Positions 19,490 to 32,909 of a stretch of 64,000 nt of DNA are shown here, one piece after another. The number at the start of each line of letters is the position of its first letter. Position 1 is the stretch's first letter. The notes beneath the pieces are model-generated. The model did no database searches. It was given only the letters and a program-made list of their open reading frames with translations, and was not told where the DNA came from. This DNA is from Mixia osmundae IAM 14324 (lineage: Eukaryota > Basidiomycota > Mixiomycetes > Mixiales > Mixiaceae). The position numbers were made by a program, and so were the translations under genes. The stretch spans positions 985,361 to 1,049,360 of the forward strand of contig NW_014575563.1 of NCBI RefSeq assembly GCF_000708205.1, in the 5' to 3' direction.

Positions 19490-21526
19490 CTAAAGCCATT
19501 CTCTGTCATCGCTCGCCCATGAGCCAGTGATCTGAGCCAAGCACGAAAGACTGACATTGTTCCAGGAGGCTTGGAAGTGATATCGTACGTCACCCTGTTG
19601 ACGCCGGCGACCTCGTTGGTGATTCTGGATGAGATCTTCCGCAAGACGTCTGCAGGAAAAGGGAACCAATCTGCCGTCATGAAATCTTGCGACTCTACCG
19701 CTCTGAGCACGATGACCTGATCGTATGTACGCCTATCGCCCTGGACTCCTACAGCTTGGACAGGCAACAGTGCAGCGAATGCCTGAGAGATCTTGTCGTA
19801 GAGTCCTGCTCTGCGGATCTCTTCAATGTAGATCGAATCGGCGTGCTGAGCAATCTTGACTTGTTCTCTCGTCACTTCGCCAAGGATGCGGATAGCTAGA
19901 CCGGGGCCTGGAAAGGGATGTCGCCCGACGAGATGGGCAGGGATATCAAGCAGTCTGCCAAGCGATCGCACCTCGTCTGTGTTGACCAGTGAATCTCAGT
20001 CAGAGCATCTGACTCAAAGCACGGTAATGCACCTTTGAAGAGCTCGCGGAGGGGCTCGATCAACTTCAACTTCATGTTCGCCAGTAAGCCGCCAACGTTG
20101 TGATGCGTCTTGATCGTTGCACTGGGACCCTTGAAACTGATCGATTCAATCACATCGGGGTATAATGTCCCTTGCAGCAACCATTCTATCTTGCCCTTCG
20201 CCTCGCCTCCTTGCACCGCTAGCTCCTTCTCCGCTTCCGCTTCAATCTCTGCTGCTTTCGCTTCAAAGACCTCGATGAACGTATTGCCGATGACTTTGCG
20301 TTTCTTCTCAGGGTCGGTGACGCCTTTGAGCTTGGTGAGGAAGAGATCGCTCGCATCTACTACCGTCAAGTTGACGCCAAGATCTTCGTTGAGCATCTTG
20401 TGGACTTGTGCGGCTTCGTTCATTCGTAGTACGCCATTGTCCACCATGATTGCATGAAACCTGAATCTCATCGCTCAGTAGCTTGTCATGCGCAAGCGAA
20501 AGAACAGGACGCACCGATCGCCAATGGCTTCGTGCATCAGCTTTGCAGCAACAGAAGAATCGACGCCACCAGAGACTGCACCGATCACTTGGCCTTTGGG
20601 ACCCACGAGCTCTCGTATCCTTGCAATCTCCTTGTCGATGAAAGTCTCCATCTTCCACGAAGCCTCACAGCCGCAGATGAGCTCGGCAAACCTGGCGATG
20701 ACTTCTTTGCCTCGAGGCGAATGAGTCACTTCCGGATGAAACTGCTCTTGCATAAGCTTGTGATATGTGTAGGACTGATGAGCTTGCTTGTATGCCATAG
20801 ATGGGTTTGGTCTCGTGCACGAGCGCAGCAAAGGGAGCATTTGGCGTTGTGGCGACCACAACGAAATCATCTGGCTTGTTCTGCAGTCTATCAGAATGTG
20901 ACATCCAGACCTGCAAAAGCTGTCAGCTGGACAAATCTGTACCCGCTTCTCCGAGGACAGCCACGCACGGGCATCTCGCCACTGATCCCCTCGAAGAGCT
21001 TATCGACATGAGAGATTCCATCGTTGCCGTGCTTGATGATGCTAATAATCGCTTCGCCGTATTCGCGGTGTTCACACGACTCCACCCTCGCTCCAAAATG
21101 ATGCGCCGTCTCTTGCAAGCCGTAGCAAACGCCCAGTACGGGCAGACCACACGTGTAGACTTCTGGGTCGACACGTGGCGCGTCGTGGTCGTAGACCGAG
21201 TAGGGCGAACCAGATAGGATGATGCCTTTGGGTTTCCAGGGGAGCTCTGATAGTTTTTGTGTGCATGGCAGCATCTCGCCGTAGATGCCGAGCTCGCGAA
21301 GGCGCCGGACGATGAGATGCGAGTACTGTGATCCAAAATCGAGCACCAGGCTGTATGTGCGTCATCGTATAGCACGAGGAGCAAGAGAATATGGCCAGTA
21401 GACAGGAGTAGCGCGAAAAAGAGCAGAGAGAACGAGCCAAGGTCAGCGCCAGCCAAGATCTAGTCTGGTGCCAGTATAGGCTCACATCGTGTCATACGCA
21501 TCTGCGATATGGCCCGTCGTCGCCAT
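19490..21526 (-). CDS. GUA1: GMP synthase (glutamine-hydrolysing)
   Basis: Converts XMP to GMP in purine synthesis. The start at 21526 gives [13 protein letters not shown], spliced to [20 protein letters not shown]. The glutaminase domain shows [11 protein letters not shown], the nucleophile cysteine in GVCYGLQE and the [13 protein letters not shown] segment. The ATP-pyrophosphatase loop is [20 protein letters not shown]. The dimerisation domain has [17 protein letters not shown] and ends in TSKPPGT. The last 53-nt intron (19503-19555, GTCAGT donor) leads to a final IEWL and TAG; most family members end IEWE. It diverges from the DHHC gene by 146 bp. Confidence 0.93.
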
Positions 21527-21672
21527 CTTGCGGGTGACTCGGCGGCAGAGAGCAAGCGCTCGAGCTTGAGCAGTCGCGACGCGGTCGTCGTCACAAACGT
21601 ACAAACTGGCAACAAGCCGGACAAAGATGACGGCGTCTTCTCCTCTAGCTGGCTGCATGTACTCGTGATACA

Positions 21673-23079
21673 ATGTTGGACTGTCAGGAGAAGCTGGACG
21701 ATCCGGCCAAGTCGGGTCAGTCCTGGCATTTTCGGCGCACGGTACACAGCACTAATGCGGTGTTGACATGATCAGAGAAGCCCGCAAAGGCTCAGCCGAA
21801 GCTCATCGGGTTCACAAAGCAGCTCGAAGCACGCCAAGATGCTCAACGACCAGATTCAATCGTCGCGCGCAAGATGGCCGTCTTGATCGTCATCGGCTTG
21901 ATCACCTATGTCGGCTACGCCTTCATCTGGCGTGTCTGCGTGCCCATGATCCACCAGAACGCCAAGCGAAGAGGGTCAAGAACGCAAGGCATCGTCCTGC
22001 TGGTCTTCTTCGTCATACTCTGGCTCATGTTCTGCTGGTCTTATCTCGTCATCATCACTACGCCGCCGGGCTATGTCAAAGATCACGTCCAAGTCTCTGC
22101 CGAGCCGCGTTGGAATGCGCAGGAGGGCCGCTTCGATGACAATCCGGGGACGTCACAATCATCACTGATCGCAGGTCCTGCTTATCCTACGCCTGCAAGA
22201 CCAGAACACGCTCATTTACAAAACACCCATGCGCCCGATCTCCAAGCGGGCCCACAGAGTTTTGCTGCCGGACTGCCAGCTACACTTGAGGGAGCTCTAG
22301 GCAGCATCGCTCCTCCGTCTTCGGCTGCTACACCTGAAGAGAAACCCGCTCGTACCGGACCACAGCGAAAGATACCCGAGCATGCTGTTTTGAGTCCACC
22401 AGCACGCTATTGCTACAAATGTCAACGCATCAAACCGTACAGAGCTCATCATTGCCGTCACTGTGGTCAATGCGTGCTCGGCATGGATCACCACTGTCCT
22501 TGGATAGGCCAATGTGCAGGCGCAAGGAACAAGAAATACTTTATGAACTTTCTCCAGTGGGCTGCTATCTTCACAACCTATACTTTTCTGGCCAGTCTCT
22601 TGGCTGCAGTCCCGCCGCATAGACCAGCAGGCGCCTCTCATACTGCCGACCCGCAGCAATTCGTGCTCATCGGGATAGCAGGATTCTTTATGATCTTTAC
22701 CGTCGGTATGGCCGGCGCACACACTCGCTTACAACTTTTCAATATCACTACTATCGAAGAGATAGGCATCACTCGCATGCGCAGAAGAGAGAGGGCAGCT
22801 ACAACGCTCGAGTATGGTCTCTGCTCTTTCGGCAAAAAGGCAAAGCTTGTCGACGAATGGGATCACGAGTGGGGTCGATTAGACAAAGAAGGTAACATAT
22901 GGTGGATGGGCTCGGCAAGAGCGAATTGGGAAGCTATCATGGGTACCAGCAAGCTCGGATGGTTTTTGCCGATCAAGCCGACAAACCGCCCAGATGGCCT
23001 CTCTTACCCTGTCAATCCTCGCTTCACGCCCGATGGGCGATGGCAACGCCGTGCAGACTGGCCGCAGCAACTCCAGTGA
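21673..23079 (+). CDS. DHHC palmitoyltransferase (PFA3/PFA5-like)
   Basis: Integral membrane protein S-acyltransferase, about 448 residues. The short first exon (MLDCQEKLDDPAKS) joins by a 60-nt intron 21716-21775 (GTCAGT donor) to EKPAKAQPKLIGFTKQLEAR. Two N-terminal spans follow (AVLIVIGLITYVGYAFIW, IVLLVFFVILWLMFCW) with a TTPPGYV motif after the second. The cysteine-rich domain is RYCYKCQRIKPYRAHHCRHC, then CVLGMDHHCPWIGQC with the catalytic DHHC, and two more spans. The NPGT..SYPVNPRF tail is typical of fungal members. Starting at the internal ATG 21874 would lose the N-terminal region. Confidence 0.9.
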
Positions 23080-23277
23080 TCACCGCAGTATCTGTCACGC
23101 TATGTTGTTGTACGATCAAGCATACAAGAGGCCCCTGTCCGATCATTTTCCTCGCTCATTCCTGAGATTGTGAAGCAGATCGCAGGATGCTGGCCTCGTC
23201 AGAACGCACGCAGTACGCAAGCTAGATCACAAGGATGGACTACATTGATGGTACAAGCTGGAGGACTTGCAGACCAC

Positions 23278-25176
<1,899 letters not shown>

Positions 25177-25324
25177 TGCGAGATGGACGAAGGTTCTGTC
25201 GCAACGTCCAAGGCCCAACAAGTTCGAATGGATGAATCAGCTGAATTATCGATATTCAGCAACTGCCCCGAAGCATCGCGCCTTCTGGCAGGCTCCAGCG
25301 TTGACTCAGCGCTCGGCTCGTACG

Positions 25325-27478
25325 ATGATCTCTCCTGACGATGACGATGGTTTGAGCAGGAGGTTGACCGTGCTGTACGGCAGCCAGACGGGAAACGCAG
25401 AGGATGTGGCCAACAGGATCGCAAGAGAAGCAAGACGGCGACACTGGATCGCACGCTCTCTCGCGATGGACGACTATGACAAGGTCCGCTGCCGAGCTCT
25501 CAGATCTGAAGCGTCTGACGGGTGGCTTGCCGTCCTCGGCAGAGCGAAGTGCTCGAGGAGCAGTGGATCATCTTCGTAGCAGCAACGAGCGGGCAAGGGC
25601 AAGAGCCAAGCAATATGAGATCATTCTGGCAATTCCTCTTGCGATCCGATCTGCCCGCTCAGCTACTCGACCAGCTTCGGTTCACAGTGTTTGGCTTGGG
25701 AGATAGCAGCTATTCCAAGTACAATTGGCCTGCCAGAAAGCTCTGGAACAGGTTGCTCATGCTCGGCGCTGTCCCTTTTCACGAGAAGGGCGAAGCGGAC
25801 GATCAGCACTATGCAGGGTCAGCAGAGCGATTGTGAACACGCTTTTCAGAAACTCAGCTTGTTGCGTCGACAGGATAGAAGGCACGCTCGATCCTTGGCT
25901 TGAGGATTTGTGGCGAACATTGGACGCGCTCATGCCTATGCCGGCTCATCTCAATCTCATCCCATCGACAGCCATGCCTTCCGCGCGAGTGTCACTCTCG
26001 TCAGCCAAACAGAGCACCCTTTCCGATGTTGTCAGCTCGTCTCAAGACCTCGTCTGGGCGACTGTCTCTCGCAACGAACGAGCAACTGCGCCAGACCATT
26101 TCCAAGACACGCGTTATTTTGATCTCACGCTGGACGATGCTACGCAATGGAGAGCGGGTGATGTGCTCGAGTTGAAGCCCAAGAACATCCAGAAGGATGT
26201 AGACATGTTCCTCAAGCATGTCAGATGGGCAGACCAAGCGGATCAACCGCTCAGAATAGAATCTGCATCGCAAGGCTAGCTTCTCTGCTCTAACAGGAGT
26301 ACACTTCTGAATGCTCGAGAACTAGCAGATCAACCTTTACCGCCCTATTGGCCTGCGATCGCGACCGTGCGGCAGATTTGCAGGGAGCTATTGGACATCT
26401 TTGCCGTTCCTCGAAGGAGTTTCTTCGAGATGCTCGCCTACTTTGCAAAGAGCGACCTCGAAGCCGAGCGCCTGCGCGAGTTTTGCATGCCCGCCAATCA
26501 GGTCGGTGCTAGCAGATGGCCAAACGCAGCCAAGGTAGGCTGACCTCTACCTGCGATGACAGGACGAGCTGTGGGATTACTCCACCCGACCAAGGCGGAC
26601 GATCACAGAGGTGCTGTCCGAGTTCAAATCTGTCGAGATACCACTGGCGTACATCTTTGATGTCTTTCCCGAGATCAAGCCTCGGCAGTTCTCCATCGCT
26701 TCGTCATCGCTCGTCGATCCAAAGCGCGTGCAATTACTCGTTGCAATTGTGGACTACAAGACGATCTTACATCTGCCAAGGCGAGGCGTGTGCACACACT
26801 GGCTCAAGACCCTACAGCCAGGTCGGCCCTGTCTCTTTTGGTACAGCCATTGGTTCTGACGTGGTGCGCAAACAGGCACGAGGCTGCAAGTCAAGATCAT
26901 GCCTGGCTCGCTCGAGACGCCAAAAGAGATCAACACGCCTATCATCTGCGTCGGTCCCGGTACCGGCATCGCACCCTTTCGTGCATTAGCACAAGAGCGA
27001 GCAGCTCAGACCGAGCAAACAGGTAGGGTGACTCAGCGCATCTCGCTCACAGCGCTCATTGAATCTACCGCAGATCTGACGATCTTCTTTGGCTGTCGAT
27101 CGCTCGAGAAGGACTTCTACCATGCTCAAGAATGGCAAAAGGCGCACGATGCTGGCCGCCTGAAGTTTATCGTAGCAGCTTCCCGCGACACGGTACGCTC
27201 GTTCGCTAACTCCAGCTGGGGCATGCTGATGATACCGACAGCCGGACAAAGTATATGTCCAGCACAAGCTTCGAGAGGAAGCAGTCTGGCTGTGGCAACT
27301 TCTTCGGCAAGGGGCACATGTATATATATCGGGTTCTGCGGGTCAGATGCCCAAATCAGTTCGCAAAGCGCTCATCGAGATCATCGAGACGCAAAGTCAC
27401 GTTAGCAGGATGGAAGCGCAAGCGTATCTGGACACGATGGAAGCAGATGGTAGATTGCAAGAGGAGACCTGGTCGTAA
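25325..27478 (+). CDS. TAH18: NADPH-dependent diflavin reductase TAH18 (NDOR1)
   Basis: Passes electrons from NADPH to Dre2 in cytosolic iron-sulfur cluster assembly. The start at 25325 gives MISPDDDDGLSRRLTVLYGS, with the FMN motif LYGSQTGNAEDVANRIA. Then come IFVAATSGQGQEP, VFGLGDSSYSKYNWPARKLW, the linker (RYFDLTLDD, WRAGDVLELKP), the FAD motif KPRQFSIASS, the NADPH motif VGPGTGIAPFRALAQERA, FFGCRSLEKDFYHAQEW and VYVQHKLREE. The C-terminus is RLQEETWS with the penultimate tryptophan. Frames change at least seven times at short introns. An upstream in-frame ATG at 25232 would add 31 residues that the family lacks. Confidence 0.92.
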
Positions 27479-27496
27479 TAATGTCGTTGTACAACA

Positions 27497-28403
27497 CTAT
27501 GCAAAGATACGATCTAGAAATTCGCCTACGCCGCCGGCATCGTTAGACGTGGTCACATGATCGGAATACTGCTGCACTGTCGGCATCGAATTTGCCATTG
27601 CTACTCCGCAGCCAGCTAACCTAAGCATACCCTCGTCGTTCTCACCATCACCAAACGCAATCACCTGCGCTGGCGAGATGCCTAATTCATCACAAAGCGT
27701 CTGAAGTGCTCTAGCTTTGTTGATTTTGGCGGGCACACATTCGAGTATGAAGGAAATAGCTCGAGTGACGGTCACTTGCTCTTGCGGGAAGCGAGACTGT
27801 ATCGCGTCGATTGCTTTCTGGATGAGGTGCTGCTCGTCGCTGCAGCATCCCGTCACTTTGACGACTTGTATCTTTCCCGACTCGATAGACGCTAGATAGG
27901 CCGACACGTCCACCTCGACGATATTCTTGTCATATTTACGCCCTATCTCTACCCAATCCGTCTTGCCGCCTTGCTCTCGATTGACAACGGCCACTTCATC
28001 GTGCGTGAAAGCAAAGGCGGTCAGATTGAGTTCTTGTAGCTTGGCTATGAGACCGAGTGCAAGCTCAGGCGCAAGTGCGAACGTATTCAGTAATTTGCCC
28101 GTGTCGTCGTAGATCAACGAGCCATGGCAATGGATGGCAGGACATCCGTCCAGGTGGAGTTGCTTTCGTATGCTCTCACAGCTGACGAATTGCTTGCCGC
28201 TCGCAAGCACAACGGGGATGTCGGGCCTCATACGCCGTATGCGATGGATAGCGTCGACCGTTCTGGGGTGTACGGTGTGCTGGCTTGTGAGAAGTGTACC
28301 GTCGACATCTGCGTGGGCGCATTAGCGGATGCAGCTCGGCGTGGCGATCTTGCTTGCCAGAGATGATCAGCTGGACATCTTCTGCTGCTATCAGAGCTGT
28401 CAT
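27497..28403 (-). CDS. HAD-superfamily phosphatase, Cof/YidA type
   Basis: A 285-residue phosphatase of the Cof subfamily, usually acting on sugar or coenzyme phosphates. Exon 1 (28358-28403) gives MTALIAAEDVQLIIS. Exon 2 continues DVDGTLLTSQHTVHPRTVDA, completing the nucleophile motif DVDGT only if the 49-nt intron 28309-28357 starts with GC (GCAAGC). Further motifs are PVVLASGKQ (motif II), a C2 cap, and the C-terminal motif IV VIAFGDGENDEGMLRLAGCG, VAMANS. It converges with TAH18, 18 bp apart. Substrate is not predictable from sequence alone. Confidence 0.9.
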
Positions 28404-28582
28404 GATCGACCGGACGAAGAGTAGACGATCGACCGGTCAAGGAAATAGCACGTCAGCACGTCAGTCACCGCCACGCACCCTGCATCTGACACGTAGCTGA
28501 CGCGCTAACGCGTTGACGCGTCGCGACACTTTCTACGTCGGTGACTGTGCTCGGATCTAGTGCCGCTTGTCTTGCCCAGGCT

Positions 28583-30309
28583 ATGGCTCCTAGGGCCCCA
28601 AAAAGCTCGTGCAGTAAGCCTGCAGCATCTGAAGAAGTATCTGTTAGCTCTATCGCGCCGCGCAAGAAGCGCCGCACTGGCTACACTCGCCGGCGCCGCT
28701 ACCCATCCATATCGCCTCCTCCAGACTATTCCAGCATAAGGGAGGAGCTCGCCGCAAAATTTGGCCCACGGAATCCAGCAACAGATATCCCACCATGGCA
28801 AGAGAACGTTCAGCCACGGTGGATGGAAGATCGACCGAGGCGTCATCGTTACCGCTCTGTTGGAGAAGACGAATCGTTCATGGAGCTATGCCGCCTGCGC
28901 CGTTCCATGATGGGTCCAATACCTAGAGCAAGCGACCTTGCTGCATCTTGCACTCCGACTACCATCAGCGATCTGGCAGCAAGGAGCAGTGAGCCAGCCG
29001 AGAGGCCGGGCCAGGATCCGCTCCATCCGGTTGACAGCTCGATCGGACACGGGCAGCAACCCGCTGTCGCTCCACGCGCCGACGCTCGGTCGGCTGACGT
29101 ACGACATGCCGGTCTCGATGGCGCATCCCGTCGGATTAGTCCTGGCGAAGTCGAAACGCAACAGTATCCTGCCGTCACGCAAGATGCTTCATCTCAACCT
29201 GCAGACGATAGATCTGCCTCAGCCACGACGAGTTGGCGAGACTCGATAGTTGCGGATCTGCAAAGTCGCAAACAGGTGTGCGACAAAGTGCTGTCCAGCG
29301 TCGAGGGCCACCGACAGCAGAAGCAGATCCTTATAGATACTTACGAGTCCTCCCACCCAGGGAAGATCAGCGCCAACTGCAAAAGAGCCAGCACTCTCGA
29401 GTATACCGATAATGAAGGGCGAAAGCATGCGATGCCTCTTCACACAGGTCAGTATGACACAGAGCGCGTTTTCACTGTACTGACCCGTCTTCATCTCTGA
29501 ACAGCATCTTGGGAGGACACGCTCGTCAAACATACCGAGCCAAAGCTGGGCAGCTCGATTCCTCACCAGACGTATGACCAGTTGCGCAAGCCTGCGTCCG
29601 AGTATGCAAAGGTCTTTAATGACTTCAGACACAATGCCATGCGAAAGGTGCTTGGCTTTCCTGCCATTGGCGTTGCAATTCGCTGACGGTTACTGTTCAG
29701 ACAATCCGTGATTTTGCCGACTGTCCAGAGCAAGTATATCTTACTGTTGGCCTCCGCACGGACACAAGCATAGCCTCTGGCGACGGAGACAGCATCGCTG
29801 ACCCGAGAGTAGCTTGGGTGGAAGCCTCTGCCGGCCTGGTGGATAATGAAGAGCTTCTTCAGCCTGCCCTTGACTTCCTGGAAGCATACTTCACAAAAGG
29901 CAAGCAACTACGAGCGTCTTACACTCGCGACACTACCACACCAGGCGGCACCATCTCCGTTCTTGAACACAAGCGGAAGATGCACGAACTAGAGCAACGA
30001 TATCAGGAATCCGAGCAACGACTTCGGGAACTTCAGCACCAGCTGGCGGAAAGCAGCCGTACAGGTGCTAGCAGTGCGCCCGTTGATGATTAGACTGCAT
30101 CGTCTCGGCAGGTGCCAGCATAGACACAGGAGGTAGCGCGTCTCGAGGAAATCGCGGAAGAGCAGTGCGAAACCACAAAAGTGCAGCGCGAAACCATAGG
30201 AGAGCAGCGCGAAACTATGAAAGAGCTGGACAAGGAGATACGGGCGTACGAAGAACTCTTAGAGAGAAGAAGAGTAGCTCGCCACTCAGGCAGAGATCAT
30301 GCATGTTGA
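28583..30309 (+). CDS. Unrecognised protein with C-terminal coiled coil
   Basis: No family recognised. The start is either 28583 (MAPRAPKSS) or 28541, 14 codons upstream. The first 200 residues are basic and low in complexity (APRKKRRTGYTRRRRYPS), resembling a nuclear or RNA-associated tail. A globular-looking part follows (WRDSIVADLQSRKQVCDKVL; ASWEDTLVKHTEPKLGS; DCPEQVYLTVGLRTDTS). Introns at 29448-29504 (GTCAGT) and about 29648-29699 keep the frame. The frame stops at 30093 unless a 48-nt intron 30082-30129 (GTTGAT...CAG) is removed. Removing it joins two heptad-rich stretches (EQRYQESEQRLRELQHQLAE; VARLEEIAEEQCE) into one coiled coil ending at 30309. A QRET-type repeat occurs in the final exon. 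Confidence 0.65.
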
Positions 30310-30428
30310 TAGGGTTGGACAATGACGTTGTAGACGGAACATAATGATCAGGTTGTGTGCGCTGCTCCGCAGGTCTGATTCCTCCACAAACACCAGAGCA
30401 TAGATAGGCCGAGCCTTGGGCGTGCTTC

Positions 30429-30560
30429 ATGCCTCTCTCCGCATACTGGATTTTTCGCGGTGCGAATGCGTTCACGGTCTTGCTCGAAGACACGTCGCGT
30501 CGACAGAATGTCGTCACAGTGACCGACGATAGCGGCTTCTCAGGAGCTCCCACAGGCTAA
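30429..30560 (+). other. 43-codon open frame upstream of the EF-hand gene
   Basis: Begins MPLSAYWIFRGANAF and stops TAA one base before the ATG of the EF-hand gene (30562). It could be an upstream ORF in that gene's leader or chance. No homologous family is evident. Confidence 0.25.
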
Positions 30561-30561
30561 G

Positions 30562-31225
30562 ATGGATCGATTAGTCTGTGTCCAAAGACTCTCCGCGCAT
30601 GACTCTGGCTGACATGTTGATTGGCAGCATCCCGAGCAGATAGACGGTACGCCTCTCACTCTCCGCTCATTCACGAGGCTAAATATCAGCGCTGTAGAGC
30701 TTCGAATCGCTTTTGAGACCTTTGCGAAAACACCAGAAGGCGTACAAGATGCATCGCAAGGAAGCATATCAGCAAACGATTTGCGGACCGTCATGCTCTC
30801 GCTTGGTCAATCGCGACCCGACACCGAGTTCTCTCGACTGTTGCAGCGATGTAGGCCATGCGCCCTCGCAGACGGCGAAGGCTGAACAGGAGTAGATGAT
30901 CCATCTGGTGCAGGATCGATAGGACAGCGGCAGTTCATGGAGCTCATGGCCGATGTGGTCGTCGAAGAAGGCGGTGAAGCAGAGATAATAGAAGCATTCC
31001 AGACGTTTGACAAGGACGGCGATGGCTATCTCACTCGGCAGGAGTTCACGATTGCCATGTGCAACTTTGGCGATAGACTAAGCCAACGGGATGTCGACGA
31101 GTGAGCTTGGTGGGACTCGTGTTCTCTGGCGAAAGCTGACACGCGTCGGCAGGATGCTAGCTGTTCTGCCGCCAGATTCACGAGGTGTCAACTACACAGC
31201 ATGGGTCAAAGCGATGAATCAATGA
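30562..31225 (+). CDS. Calmodulin-like EF-hand protein
   Basis: Reconstructed 153-residue protein with four EF-hand regions: MDRLHPEQIDELRIAFETFA, a degenerate first loop, SISANDLRTVMLSLGQ, second loop DPSGAGSIGQRQ, FMELMADVV, third loop DKDGDGYLTRQE and a degenerate fourth (PDSRGVNYTAW). Only the third loop has all canonical calcium ligands. It resembles calmodulin, centrin or a myosin light chain in length and layout. The frame depends on four introns (about 30574-30625, about 30645-30699, about 30852-30892 and one near 31101-31152). Two use TAG acceptors to avoid in-frame stops, and the family residues QIDELRIAFE and RYDPSGAG confirm the joins. The exact orthology is not decidable here. 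Confidence 0.75.
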
Positions 31226-31333
31226 TGCTCATTTGGGTTGTACAACAACTTGTTGTCAGATGCGTGCGCCTCTCGCGCTTTTTGTCCTTTGCGTTGGGTA
31301 TCCTGCAATGCGAATCTGCTGCCCGCACACTGA

Positions 31334-32820
31334 TCAAGCGATTTGCAAAGCCGCCTTGATCTCATCGGCCAAATCTCCGTCGGCATGATCCCCACTGGCT
31401 TGATGTGTCTCGCCATTGATGGGCGGCTCAAAGCCTGTCGGCTGGGCAACCTTGATGCCATTCTCACGGCGATCTTCCATCTCGGCAACACAGCGCTCGC
31501 ACCAGCATTCGAACAGGTAGTGGTTGTACAGGTACTCCCGTCGTTGTTCGAGCGATAGGTGGGGAGAGCAGTATGTCAGCGTGATCTCTTCGCCTGCTTT
31601 GATGGGTCTGCGCGTGATGATGTAGACTTTGGAAGGCTTGGCGTCGTTCGTGCTGCCTCGGAGCGCTACTCTTCTGACTGATGCGTTCGGATGGCTGCTC
31701 ACACATCAGTCGCAACGCGAACGTCTCGCTGATTGACTCACCAGGAATGGTTGAGACTTGAATGGAGCGCGTAGACACCGCCGTCGTCTTCGCGGTTGAG
31801 GTTGACCTTGCCCGTGTATAGCAGGAAAGAGTCGAATGACAGCAGCTGGAGCACACTGGCGGGAAACTTTGTCTTCCAGTGAATCTCGTCCGGCTTGATC
31901 TCTGCCTCGGATGCCTGACTTTCCACCGAAAAGTGCAGAGCTCGAACGGTGAGGACGTGGCTTTCTTTCAACATGGGTATGAGATGGTCTTCCGTTGCCT
32001 TCCGGCCCGATTGACGCTCGCAAAGGACTCGCTGAGAGATGCCTGCAAACGCTTCGACGCGCTTGGCCTCGTCTCTGCCCTCTTGCTCGGAGCGTTGGTA
32101 GGCCACGAATGTCTTTGCAAGCAGCTTGAAGACGGCCAACGGAACGGATGTCTGTCGACTGTCGCTGTATGCCAGCAAGGTGCGGTAGTTGTCGTTCAAC
32201 GCAGGACAGATGAGCTGGCCAAACTCATGTCGGCTTTTCGAAGAGCAGACTCGATCACAGTAGCGCAACTTGCAAGCTTCAAAGGTGACGGCCTTGGAGG
32301 ACTTACCGTACGTTGGATGCTCTTGACAGCTTACGGCCAGACGAGCGAGAGCATCGACGAGCTTGCCACAGAAAGCGCAAGCTTGACCGCGTTGGACTTT
32401 CTGTGCAATGGCTGCACCGGCTGCAAAGACATAAGCCGTATCGTGAAGAAGCTGTGTCTCGTCGGGTAAGTCCCTTGCAGCGACGATGCCCTTGCCCTTG
32501 ATGGGATCGATCTGACGGATCTTGATGGCATCAAACACACTGCTCGACGCAACGACTTTGGGGTCAATTTTGGAGACAGGCACAGCACTGGTATCGATAG
32601 TTCGCTTGCTCGAGCTCGCATGACCATTCGCCGGACTCTCCTCGGCTTCCCTGTTTGACTTTGCAGCTAGCTTTCGAAATCGTTTGTCGCTGAGTTGCCA
32701 TTGAGGGTGATTGGCCTTGACTCGCTCGTAGAGCTTTGTGACGCCAGTGCCGGGTGCAGAGAGCGAGCGCGCATGCTCCAATGCGTCTAGGATGGCTCCG
32801 TCGTCTGGCTTATCAGTCAT
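31334..32820 (-). CDS. SET5: SET5-like histone lysine methyltransferase
   Basis: SET-domain methyltransferase; yeast Set5 modifies histone H4. It starts MTDKPDDGAILDALEHARSL at 32820. The SET-N block is IDPIKGKGIVAARDLPD. A MYND-like cysteine cluster follows (ACAFCGKLVDALARLAVSC ... LRYCDRVCSSKSRHEF). The catalytic core is HSSLNHSC joined by an intron with a GTGAGT donor to HPNASVRRVALRG, giving the invariant NHSC-x-PN. Then come the GEEITLTYCSP pseudoknot and the post-SET cysteines in FECWCERC. It ends at 31334. It diverges from the METTL14-like gene by 89 bp. Confidence 0.9.
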
Positions 32821-32909
32821 GCTGCCCTGTGGCTTTGAACGAACTCTCCCAACTCTCGAGAGCGCGTTGCGGTCACGTCGTCCATCATTGCGTCATCTGC
32901 CAGGCCCCC
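32821..32909. promoter_or_regulatory. Divergent promoter SET5 / METTL14-like
   Basis: 89 bp between the start codons; no clear TATA element. It couples a chromatin methyltransferase gene with an RNA-methylation-family gene. Confidence 0.5.
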
